NCBI RefSeq assembly: GCF_012272815.1 | Contig: NZ_JAAWWL010000001.1 | Location: 452,929-516,928 of the forward strand | DNA length: 64,000 nucleotides | DNA from: Croceivirga thetidis | GTDB lineage: Bacteria > Bacteroidota > Bacteroidia > Flavobacteriales > Flavobacteriaceae | Direction of reading: 5' to 3' | Made by a program: the position numbers and the translations under genes | In this document: positions 25,410 to 33,571 of the stretch, piece by piece | Position numbering within the stretch: the first letter of the stretch is position 1 | Layout of the letters: every line of letters starts with the position of its first letter | Notes under the pieces: generated by a model | What the model saw: the letters and a program-made list of their open reading frames with translations, nothing else | Told to the model about the DNA's origin: nothing | Databases searched by the model: none

Positions 25410-26862
25410 CGCTTAGTGTTTTTTCAAATTGCTTGGTCAAACCAAGGGTTTCCAATGTCATTTTATATTCCCCAGAAGGGAAATAAAAGTCCCGAAGTAC
25501 AAATGTGGTCATGGCACCAACGGTGTACTGCGTTATTTCAGAGGTCTTACCATTATGCTGCAAGGTTAGGGTCACAGCTGTTCCGTTGGGCAACAATTGG
25601 CCCATATAACTTTTTATCGGCCCAACCTGTATTTCTCGATTCTCTTTGAAAAAAGTAAGAGGAAAATCATATGCAATCTGCTCAAAATCGATTTCTAGAC
25701 TATTACTTTCCGCCAGCCCTGGAATAAAGGCTTGAATTGTCCATGAATCTTCGGTATACGGATGTTGGATTTTTGCCGTTGCAATACCCTTAACGGTCTT
25801 AGCAAAAGCCGCTAATTGCTTACCGCTCTTAGTGACAATTTGGTAATGGACCATGGTTCCATTTTGGATTATATTACCGTATATATCTTCAATTATTGAA
25901 GTTTTGATGCTTACCACCTCATTACCATCGGCAAAATTGTGTTCCTTACTTTGTTCAATTGTAAAATCTTTGGGAGAGTATGGATAGATATCCGAAGTTT
26001 TCTCCTTAGTAGTGATTCCGTTATCGGTGTTCATCGAAACTGTAATTTTCCCAGTTTGATTGTAGGAATAAAACCTTCTAAACGATACAAAATCAAAAGT
26101 GTACTGTTCGTGGACTTTCTGTGTTTCCTTAAAATTTTCATGAACTTCAATACGGGTCTCGTCTGGCATCGGGTTATCATAGTCATCGACAGGTATGACC
26201 GTAAGCATACTAAAATCATTACCCCCTGCTAATATTATTCTGGGACCAAAATAGGATTCGATGTAATCAATATCCTTAGGTTCTGTAATCACCTTCAAGC
26301 TATCTTTAAGAATACTTTCCTCCCCATACATGAGATTGATTTCATAATCACCTATTTTCTCAGTAATCAGCTCCGGAGTATTGTATTCGATTATTCCATT
26401 TCTAACTGTCTCTCGAATAACAATTGAACCATAGCCTGATGAATACAAAATATTTATGGGAACATTTTCATAGCAGGGTAAGCTGTACTCAACTTGATGA
26501 GAATGACCGACCTGAACAGTTTTTTGAGAATTCGAAACTAGCTCACATTCAAACTTTTCATATACTCTTTGCGTATAAATTACCTTATCGGTTTCGTTTG
26601 ATTTTTTGATTACGATGAAAAGGAATAGCCCTAGGAACAATGTAGACAATGGACCAACAACCCTTGCAAAAGGACTTAACTTTCCATAGTCCTTGAATGG
26701 AAAGAGCAATAAACGTCGAATAACAAGCCAATTGACCCATAAAAATTTAAAGGGCCACATTAACCATGCCTTTCGGTAGGTCCGTTTTCTTCGTATTCGA
26801 ATCTCTTTTCGAATACGATTTAGCCATCTTATGCCATTATTTATGGATTCAGGTAATTGCAT
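25396..26862 (-). CDS. Single-pass membrane protein with periplasmic Ig-like domains
   Basis: 488 residues. The first ~60 are strongly basic and cytosolic (RIRKEIRIRRKRTYRKAW). One membrane helix follows at about 66-86 (VVGPLSTLFLGLFLFIVI). The rest is periplasmic and beta-rich, with repeats resembling bacterial Ig-like (Big-1/invasin) domains: VIPVDDYDNPMPDETRIEV and SIIEDIYGNIIQNGTMVHY. No catalytic motif is seen. It overlaps the upstream GT-C-like gene by one base (TAATG) and the downstream glycosidase-SPOR gene by 14 bases, so the three are surely co-translated. It may be a periplasmic scaffold. I do not recognise a named family. Confidence 0.7.
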   Translation of the reverse strand: MQLPESINNGIRWLNRIRKEIRIRRKRTYRKAWLMWPFKFLWVNWLVIRRLLLFPFKDYGKLSPFARVVGPLSTLFLGLFLFIVIKKSNETDKVIYTQRVYEKFECELVSNSQKTVQVGHSHQVEYSLPCYENVPINILYSSGYGSIVIRETVRNGIIEYNTPELITEKIGDYEINLMYGEESILKDSLKVITEPKDIDYIESYFGPRIILAGGNDFSMLTVIPVDDYDNPMPDETRIEVHENFKETQKVHEQYTFDFVSFRRFYSYNQTGKITVSMNTDNGITTKEKTSDIYPYSPKDFTIEQSKEHNFADGNEVVSIKTSIIEDIYGNIIQNGTMVHYQIVTKSGKQLAAFAKTVKGIATAKIQHPYTEDSWTIQAFIPGLAESNSLEIDFEQIAYDFPLTFFKENREIQVGPIKSYMGQLLPNGTAVTLTLQHNGKTSEITQYTVGAMTTFVLRDFYFPSGEYKMTLETLGLTKQFEKTLSDEKE

Positions 26863-29800
26863 TAATCTGGGGAACCTATGTAATTGTTGACTTCGATTTT
26901 AATCTTGGAATAAATGTCACCTTCTACCGGAATCAAATCTGAATACAAAAGGCCATCACGGCGATAATCCAAGTATTTTTGCTTTATATCATCGTTGGGT
27001 AAGCCATTTACAAAGAAATTCTCCTTCTCTTGAGGATAGGTAAAATGACAATCAAATTTTCTAAGCGTAAATTCGAAAGGACTCTTACGTTGTGGTCGTG
27101 TCGCCAACATCACGATTGAATCTTCAACCCACACCAATTCGTTATCATCATTGTAATAGGATACGATCAACTGCGGAATAGTAACATCAGAAATACCGTA
27201 ATTGTATAAATATCCGGTAACCTTATCACCTTCAATCTGTAAATCGTTAAGCGAGAGTTCTCGATACAAATCCTGACTTGTTTGGTTGGCCGAAGCTTGG
27301 AGATCGAAAACAGCAGGAACATCTTCCCATACCATAGGGGTGAATGTGTCGGGGTCAAATACCGGTGGCATACTGTCTTTAATTTTTTGCCATGCAACTG
27401 CTTCAAAATGAATTTTAAAAGCACTTACTTCTTTCGGCAGAAGTTTGTGCTTAATGGTGTTTTGTGCATTGTAAACCCCTATCTCTTTAAAATCTGCCGT
27501 ATAAACAGTTGATTTGATATCTAAATCAGCGGGCATATTATCAATATTCTGCACGCGTCCAATGATGTAAAACTGATTATCGTTTTCAATCATTTTCGCT
27601 TCCAGAATTTCAACTACTGGCTGCGGTACAATGTCTTCATGAAAGGTTTGTTGTGTGGTTACCCTTCGACGCCCATGATTCTTGTATTTTGGTTCACCTA
27701 TACTGAACAATTGATCATTGGGAATATCAACATCAAAGACCTCGGGTACGATATACCATTTGTTGTCTTTTCTCTTGTTCAATTCGTAAACTGTGGTATC
27801 CTTTACATAGGTCAAAGGGGTAATATACTCCGTGTAGACCCGAGCTTTTGCGTGATTTTCAGTTTGGTCAAAAATGTCAACTTCGACGCCATTCAATTTG
27901 CCATAAGAATTTAATAAACCATCACTAACCGAAGTTTCGAGCATAAATTGATCAAAGGTCTTACCATAGTCTGGATCATAATACGAATGGGCTTTACCAA
28001 AACGCTTAAAATCAAGATCATCGTGATAGGCCAGAATAACGTTTTCGGGAGAAATCTGTTCTTGGCTTTGAATGAAAAAGAGGTAAATCCCATAAAATAT
28101 CATACCAAGGGTAAATAAGAACCATCCTGCCATAATCTTTGCCAACAGTGGTCGGAACCCAGAAGTGACTACCTTGAACTTATCATATGGATTTGGTTCT
28201 ATTGTCTTCAATTTGAAAGCTGAAATGACAATAATCCTGATATTGACGAAAAGGGCAATCAAAACTGTTGATACGGGTATTGAACCCCACATAATTCGCT
28301 GCCAACGCGGATAGTCTTTGTAGGGTTTAATATCAGGAATGGGCTTAATACCCAATCGTTGCCAAACTGCGATCCCATTCGCCAATGGTTTTATTCGTTC
28401 CCAACCAGTGAAATAAAGTATGGGGTCATAAAACTTATCATTTGAAAAAATAAACTTGATATTGTATTTGTTCGGAACAGTTAAAAATTGCTGTAACGAA
28501 CCAAGCCCCTCCACACCAAGAAATTTGGCGTTTTCCAGACGCTCGACTGCCCTTGTTGTCAATTCGGGAAGCCTACGTGCGGAATGATAATTTCCATCTA
28601 TCTGAAGCGCATGGGTGTTTGCGGAAAGCCAGGCCATCTGGTCCCCAAAACCCAAGGTTAGGTAACGCCATTTGTAATGTTCATCTGCCGCCAAGAAATT
28701 AATAATTGGGAGCATGTTTATTTTCTGAGGCTGTAAGGGTTTAAAATAGCCGAGGTTTATAATTGAAATCGCATTAAAAATTATGAGGAAAGCAACAGTA
28801 CCGCCCATAGCCCTATGCACGACATTACCTAATTTATCTTGAATGAACTTTTTAAGGTCTGTATGGGCAAATCGATATAAAAATTCTCCATATATCGGCA
28901 ATGCCATAATTGAGCCCCAAAGTGTGAATCGGTCCAAGGTGAGGATATTGAAAGCATTCGAACCTAAAATCATTTCGGGTAATGGTGTTGTTCCCCCGGT
29001 TCCCAACAGAGACAACATCGCAAAAGACAAACCGAAAAAGATAAATCGTTTTGAGAAAAAACGATAAAACAAATACGGAAAAATAAACATCAGAAAGCCC
29101 CATGGAATAATAAAGAAAGCTAGACCTGATGAAGTAACTTCCAGAAAACTATCTCGAGAGCCATGAGGGATTGGAACCTGGGTAATAGGCTCGTTCATTG
29201 TTGTAATCCAGTATGGTAATATTAACCCGACTAGACACAATACCACAGAAAGGCCAAAGATTACGATTCTTGGCAAACACGGTTTAAGCGCTTCCATAAA
29301 ATGCTTTAGACGAACAGCTTTGAAACTACCCGCTATCTCAGAAGCATGATCCATAACCACGGTACCCATTAGAGGTGCTATAAAAAACACCATTCCAAAT
29401 AGTGGGGTCACATGATGAGAGGTAATCGTAAAAGCCATCATAGACATACATGCTATGTAAAACTTTAGTTTACCCGTCTTTATATACTTATAAACTTCAG
29501 GCATAGCATGCATGAGCATTGATACCCCAAATAGACTCGGTAGCTGCCCAAATACATGTAATGTTTCAATGAATGAAGAAGAGAACACCGCTATAAGCGC
29601 TGTAAAACCGGCAATATCTCGGTTGCCGGTCATCATTTTACCGTAACGATATGCTCCTGTGGTAAAAAGCGTAATGGCTACAAAACAACAGACAAAAAGT
29701 CCGAACTTTAAACCACCGATATATGAGAAAAGTCCAATAAGTTGGTGTACCAATGGTGGGTAGGTCATCACCGAAAAACCAGTATACCATCGAGGTTCCC

Positions 29801-29954
29801 ACGGATTCCACCAACTGTTGGCATAATGATCCGCAAAAAAAAGATGTATCAGGGCATCATAGGTTTTTTCAATCGTAAAGAATACGCCCGAACCATGAAA
29901 TATCAAAGCCAAAATAAGGGCAATGACCAAGTATTTGTTTGTCTTTATCCGCAT
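26862..29954 (-). CDS. Large GT-C-like polytopic membrane protein
   Basis: 1030 residues. About a dozen membrane helices lie within residues 1-640. The first loop has acidic and aromatic residues typical of GT-C enzymes (EKTYDALIHLFFADHY, NPWEPRWYTGFSVMTYPP), and TFTITSHH-like histidine pairs follow (TITSHHVTPLFG). A soluble insert (about 415-540) and a periplasmic tail (about 645-1030) with beta-rich segments follow. GT-C enzymes use polyprenyl-phosphate sugars and work on the outer face of the inner membrane, so this could elongate or decorate a polymer. The GT-C call rests on topology and loop motifs, and no exact family was recognised. First gene of a three-gene overlapping operon. Confidence 0.6.
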   Translation of the reverse strand: MRIKTNKYLVIALILALIFHGSGVFFTIEKTYDALIHLFFADHYANSWWNPWEPRWYTGFSVMTYPPLVHQLIGLFSYIGGLKFGLFVCCFVAITLFTTGAYRYGKMMTGNRDIAGFTALIAVFSSSFIETLHVFGQLPSLFGVSMLMHAMPEVYKYIKTGKLKFYIACMSMMAFTITSHHVTPLFGMVFFIAPLMGTVVMDHASEIAGSFKAVRLKHFMEALKPCLPRIVIFGLSVVLCLVGLILPYWITTMNEPITQVPIPHGSRDSFLEVTSSGLAFFIIPWGFLMFIFPYLFYRFFSKRFIFFGLSFAMLSLLGTGGTTPLPEMILGSNAFNILTLDRFTLWGSIMALPIYGEFLYRFAHTDLKKFIQDKLGNVVHRAMGGTVAFLIIFNAISIINLGYFKPLQPQKINMLPIINFLAADEHYKWRYLTLGFGDQMAWLSANTHALQIDGNYHSARRLPELTTRAVERLENAKFLGVEGLGSLQQFLTVPNKYNIKFIFSNDKFYDPILYFTGWERIKPLANGIAVWQRLGIKPIPDIKPYKDYPRWQRIMWGSIPVSTVLIALFVNIRIIVISAFKLKTIEPNPYDKFKVVTSGFRPLLAKIMAGWFLFTLGMIFYGIYLFFIQSQEQISPENVILAYHDDLDFKRFGKAHSYYDPDYGKTFDQFMLETSVSDGLLNSYGKLNGVEVDIFDQTENHAKARVYTEYITPLTYVKDTTVYELNKRKDNKWYIVPEVFDVDIPNDQLFSIGEPKYKNHGRRRVTTQQTFHEDIVPQPVVEILEAKMIENDNQFYIIGRVQNIDNMPADLDIKSTVYTADFKEIGVYNAQNTIKHKLLPKEVSAFKIHFEAVAWQKIKDSMPPVFDPDTFTPMVWEDVPAVFDLQASANQTSQDLYRELSLNDLQIEGDKVTGYLYNYGISDVTIPQLIVSYYNDDNELVWVEDSIVMLATRPQRKSPFEFTLRKFDCHFTYPQEKENFFVNGLPNDDIKQKYLDYRRDGLLYSDLIPVEGDIYSKIKIEVNNYIGSPD

Positions 29955-30343
29955 TCCTTAAATAAGAACGCAAAATTAGAATGATTAGGATGTTTCTTAA
30001 AACATAATAAGTTTATACACCACAGTTTTGTAGTATTTTACAACATTTTTAAATAAATGACTACCCTCAAGAGCTGAAACGAGTGGTTAATGGAAGGATA
30101 GTGAAGATTTGAAGAATGAAAAGTAAACAGTCAATTAGGTAAGGAATTTGACAGGTACTGTTTAGTTAAGTACTTATAGAATTTTTAGGTATCGATTTCT
30201 CCTGCCAGTACCTACTTCAATGTTGTTTTAGGAAGGATGGCAATTCTCATTGGAAAGTAAGACTATGTAAACTATATTTTGGAAGGGTTTCCTTTATTCT
30301 AGGAAAAAGAAAATTATACCCAAATGACGATTTTGTTTTATCC
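29955..30343. promoter_or_regulatory. Intergenic region between the signalling and polymer operons
   Basis: 389 bases without a credible gene. On the minus strand TAATTTTG (29971-29978) matches the -7 consensus TAnnTTTG and lies 17 bases upstream of the 1030-residue gene, so that gene probably has its own promoter. TTTTGTAG at 30026-30033 matches the core of the motif shared by 17123-17157 and 21006-21038, but its flanks do not. I see no clear terminator for the signalling operon ending at 30344. Confidence 0.45.
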
Positions 30344-31060
30344 CTAAAGTAGATTTAAGCGTTCCATTAGCATTGGACGATTACTACGGCTAATTGGAAT
30401 TACTTTTCTACCAATCAACACACTGTTATCCTGAATGTCTATTATCTTATTGAAATTGATAATATAACTTCTATGGATTTGCATAAAAACAGGTTCTGGA
30501 AGCCTCTCCCTTATGCGTTTTAACGTCGTATGAACGTGATAATTCTCTGTAGCAGTGTATACGTTAATATAATCTCCATCAGCTTCAACATAATCTATCT
30601 CGTCAAATTGAAGATGTATCAGTCTTCTATCAATATTGATGTAAAGGCTGTTGACCCTATTTGATTGAGATTCACCTTCGTTTGAGTCTACAGAAATCTG
30701 ATCTAGTACAAACTGCTTTCTCACACGTTGAACGGCCTTATCAAATCGCTCTGGAGTAACGGGTTTCACCAGATAATCAACTATGTTATCGTAATCGTAT
30801 GATTCAGAGGCAAACTTTTTGTCAGAAGTGGTCAGTACTACTTTCTGATCCTCTTTTAAGGTTTTTAGAAGATCAAAACCTGAAAAGCTTTCCATATGTA
30901 GATCTAGAAATATTACGTCGACCTCATTATCATTCAAATATTTTAGAGCATCCACACAATTATCAAAACTAGATGTCATTTCTAAATTTGAAGTCTGGGA
31001 ACATAGTTGTTCCGTTATCATTCTTGAGGCCAATTCGTCGTCAATAACAATACAGTTCAT
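30344..31060 (-). CDS. LytTR-type response regulator
   Basis: 238 residues from ATG 31060; an upstream TTG would overlap the Hpt gene. The receiver domain has IDDE at 6-9 and phosphoacceptor Asp53 (VIFLDLHMESFSG), with KPVTPERFD closing it. The C-terminal LytTR DNA-binding domain (about 140-235) has DEIDYVEADGDYINVYT, FMQIHRSYIINF and PISRSNRPML. LytTR regulators bind DNA as dimers at paired sites and activate transcription. It is the last gene of the seven-gene signalling operon and starts one base after the Hpt stop, so it is the probable output of the relay. The adjacent polymer genes are the nearest candidate targets, which is inference. Confidence 0.92.
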   Translation of the reverse strand: MNCIVIDDELASRMITEQLCSQTSNLEMTSSFDNCVDALKYLNDNEVDVIFLDLHMESFSGFDLLKTLKEDQKVVLTTSDKKFASESYDYDNIVDYLVKPVTPERFDKAVQRVRKQFVLDQISVDSNEGESQSNRVNSLYINIDRRLIHLQFDEIDYVEADGDYINVYTATENYHVHTTLKRIRERLPEPVFMQIHRSYIINFNKIIDIQDNSVLIGRKVIPISRSNRPMLMERLNLL

Positions 31061-31061
31061 T

Positions 31062-31382
31062 TTACAGATCTTTAATAAATTGGTCAACTTCTTTTAGTAC
31101 TTCTAAAAATTGTTCGTGAAATCGGTCTGATTCCACTTTCAACTCTTCTTCATATTTAACGGCTAACTTGTAACCTTCTTGCATGCCGCAAACATTTAGC
31201 TTATGCTTTAGTTTGTGAACAATGCTAGCAGTCTGAGGAAAATCCCTCTCCTCGTATTTGTTGATATAATGTTGAAATTCGCCTGGGTATTCCTTTTTTA
31301 AGATCTCTATAAATTTTAAACGGAAGGTTTCGTCATTCCCGGCGACGGAGTCGATGTAGCTTGTGTTTGGTGTTTCCATCAT
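31062..31382 (-). CDS. Histidine phosphotransfer (Hpt) protein
   Basis: 106 residues, an alpha-helical Hpt domain. His56 in ASIVHKLKHKLNVCGM is the phosphorylated histidine, matching the HxLKG pattern with His in place of Gly. Hpt proteins carry phosphoryl groups between receiver domains. Its ATG overlaps the stop of the upstream kinase by one base (TAATG) and the LytTR regulator begins one base after it. It could pass phosphate between the two kinases and the three receiver proteins of this region (36550-36948, 30344-31060 and the REC-GT2 fusion). Confidence 0.85.
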   Translation of the reverse strand: MMETPNTSYIDSVAGNDETFRLKFIEILKKEYPGEFQHYINKYEERDFPQTASIVHKLKHKLNVCGMQEGYKLAVKYEEELKVESDRFHEQFLEVLKEVDQFIKDL

Positions 31383-32431
31383 TACTTCATGTTTATTGTA
31401 AAGAACACTGTGGTTCCTTTATTTTCTTTAGAAGATATCCAAATATCCCCTTGATAATAATTGATTATTTTTTTAACGAGTGCCAACCCAATACCTGTTG
31501 CACTGGAGTCCTGCCTTAATCGTTTAAACATATCAAAAATACTCTCTTGATGGTGTTGTGGGATTCCTATTCCGTTGTCACTAACACTGAACAATAGTTC
31601 ATCCTCCTTTTCTTTAAAATCAATTTCAACAATACCCATTTCTGTATCCTCAACAGCTCTAAGTGCGTTGGAAATTAGATTATCGAACAATTGCTCTATT
31701 CTAAATTTATTGATGAATAAAGTCGGCAATTTTGAACGTATTTTGACCTTGATGTGTTTTGGAATGGACTTTCGTGATACGATACTTTCAACCACCTTAT
31801 TGAAATCCAACTCTTCGTTTTTATCTTCAACATTATCGATTGTAGCATGTTTTAAAATCCCATCTATCAAACGGTCCATTTTACCCAAATTTTCAAAAAT
31901 GAGTTCAACATTTTCCTTGCTCTTATTTTTAAATTCATCATTCGAATCCTCGAATACCCAGCTAACCAATGAATGTACGTTGCGTATAGGTGACTTTAAA
32001 TCATGCGAAACCATATGCGCATAATTGTTTAGTGATTCATTGCGTTGTTCTAAATTCCGCAATAGTTTGTCCTTTTCAGAGGTTATTTCGATGATTTTAT
32101 TGGTCTGGTGCTTAATTCCTTCAACCAACTCGTTTTGATCGAATGCCCCGTTCTCCTCTTCGCCCTCACATTTGTCGGTTCTAAAAGAATACAAAGCATT
32201 GCTCAAAGCACCTAGAATTTCCCTTTGTTGCACAGTTTCTTTATTCAATCGCTTGTTCGCCTCAAAAAGTTCTTTTGAACTTAATGTGGTCGCACGTTGA
32301 ATCATCTTGACTTTTTCTTCAAGATTTTCGTAGGAATGACCTATGGCATCCCATAATTCTTGAAGCCCGGGTTCATTTTGTAAATGCTCGGGCAAGAATT
32401 TTCGCAACTGTCTTTTTAGCAGTGGGTGCAT
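31382..32431 (-). CDS. Soluble histidine kinase paired with the FIST protein
   Basis: 349 residues, no membrane helix. An N-terminal helical segment (RQLRKFLPEHL, SSKELFEANKRLN) leads by coiled coil to the dimerisation domain with the phosphorylated histidine in AHMVSHDLKSPIRNVHS. An HATPase_c domain follows (N box DNLISNALRAV, G1 SDNGIGIP, G2 TGIGLALVKKI). It has no sensor domain of its own. It starts directly after the FIST stop codon, so the FIST protein probably serves as its sensor subunit, as NosP does for its partner kinase in proteobacteria. Confidence 0.9.
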   Translation of the reverse strand: MHPLLKRQLRKFLPEHLQNEPGLQELWDAIGHSYENLEEKVKMIQRATTLSSKELFEANKRLNKETVQQREILGALSNALYSFRTDKCEGEEENGAFDQNELVEGIKHQTNKIIEITSEKDKLLRNLEQRNESLNNYAHMVSHDLKSPIRNVHSLVSWVFEDSNDEFKNKSKENVELIFENLGKMDRLIDGILKHATIDNVEDKNEELDFNKVVESIVSRKSIPKHIKVKIRSKLPTLFINKFRIEQLFDNLISNALRAVEDTEMGIVEIDFKEKEDELLFSVSDNGIGIPQHHQESIFDMFKRLRQDSSATGIGLALVKKIINYYQGDIWISSKENKGTTVFFTINMK

Positions 32432-33559
32432 CTATTCACTTAAAAGGGTCAATGTCATTGTTTGATTGTGCAATTGACAAGAATTACGGCCTGTAAAGGG
32501 AGCCATTTCACCATAGGAATAAAATCCTGCAATACTGGCTTGTTCCCCAACTGTATCCATTACCTCTTCAATTTCTTCTTCGGTACGCTGATCTAAAACC
32601 AACCTTCTACCCACACAGCTTATCAATAACGCCAATTCTGGCTTTTTAGTTCGCAATTCCATTGCTTTTAACGCTGCGTTTTGAGCTCCTTCTGCAATAT
32701 CATTTGTGGTTGACATCATTAATTGCACTGTTGAATTCAATGGAACATCGCCTGCTAAAATCATGGAATTTGTCTCCTCATCAATATTCAAAATAGTTCG
32801 AACCAAAGGTTCTGCATTTTCATTTTCTTGCACACTTAAAGGGTAAAGAAGGGCAGCTTCAGGTAAGTCTTTTGCTTTTTCACCCAAATATTTTTTATAA
32901 AGATCCAGTGCAGGCAATCCATCAATTTCATAAAGCACATTGCCGTCAGATTTGGTAATTGTTCTTTCTGGTCCAAAAGGGGTCCAGCCACCATCGTAGC
33001 CATAGGTAACTTCTAATGAATCCCCATAGAGGCCAATAGCTATTACCTCACCTTGTTTTGGATTATCGTTATAGGAGGCCAATGTTTTTTCAAATCGCGC
33101 ACCGTCTCCGCATAACCCTCCGGTAATAGAAAATTTGAATTCTACATCGGATTCCAAACCTTCAATAAGTTCACTTCCGTTGATAAGGCTTCCATCAGAC
33201 ACCACGAAAAGATGTCTTAAATTTTCCTTTTCCAAATTTTCAGAAATCTTAGCACCCAGCTCTTCAACATTTTCAAAGTCATTGATATTTTCACTTAGGA
33301 CCTCAAATGTGGTATGCTCAAACTCAATAGCCGTTACTGTAATTGATTTTTCAAATACATTGATTCCCAAGATTTCACCTGAGGTAGATCCAAATACCAA
33401 TTCTCCGTCAGGATAGAAGTTTTTGATTTCTTCATAAATGTTTTCTGATTCCAGAAGATGTCTATCTCCGAATACCAGTACCAAAGGCTTTTTTAGTGCA
33501 TTGACTTTTAAGTACTCCCAAGAGCCTTCCTCCGTTCTTTTAAGCTGCTCAATCTTCAT
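32432..33559 (-). CDS. FIST-domain sensor protein (NosP-type family)
   Basis: 375 residues with FIST_N (about 25-220; KPLVLVFGD, LVFGSTSGEI, SITGGLCGDGARF) and FIST_C (about 225-365; NMI-like LISCVGRRLVLDQRTEEEI, IAGFYSYGEMAPF, LHNQTMTLTLL). FIST proteins are small-ligand sensors. One branch, NosP, binds heme and senses nitric oxide and is usually encoded beside a histidine kinase. Which ligand this one binds cannot be told from sequence. Its position next to a sensor-less kinase and within two genes of an H-NOX gene makes the heme/NO option attractive. Confidence 0.88.
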   Translation of the reverse strand: MKIEQLKRTEEGSWEYLKVNALKKPLVLVFGDRHLLESENIYEEIKNFYPDGELVFGSTSGEILGINVFEKSITVTAIEFEHTTFEVLSENINDFENVEELGAKISENLEKENLRHLFVVSDGSLINGSELIEGLESDVEFKFSITGGLCGDGARFEKTLASYNDNPKQGEVIAIGLYGDSLEVTYGYDGGWTPFGPERTITKSDGNVLYEIDGLPALDLYKKYLGEKAKDLPEAALLYPLSVQENENAEPLVRTILNIDEETNSMILAGDVPLNSTVQLMMSTTNDIAEGAQNAALKAMELRTKKPELALLISCVGRRLVLDQRTEEEIEEVMDTVGEQASIAGFYSYGEMAPFTGRNSCQLHNQTMTLTLLSE

Positions 33560-33571
33560 TTTTTTCTTTAT

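Noticed and set aside
30055-30340. Possible small genes in the gap before the signalling operon's end
   Set aside because: Only very short frames, no start or promoter signals and no clear hairpin; nothing supportable.
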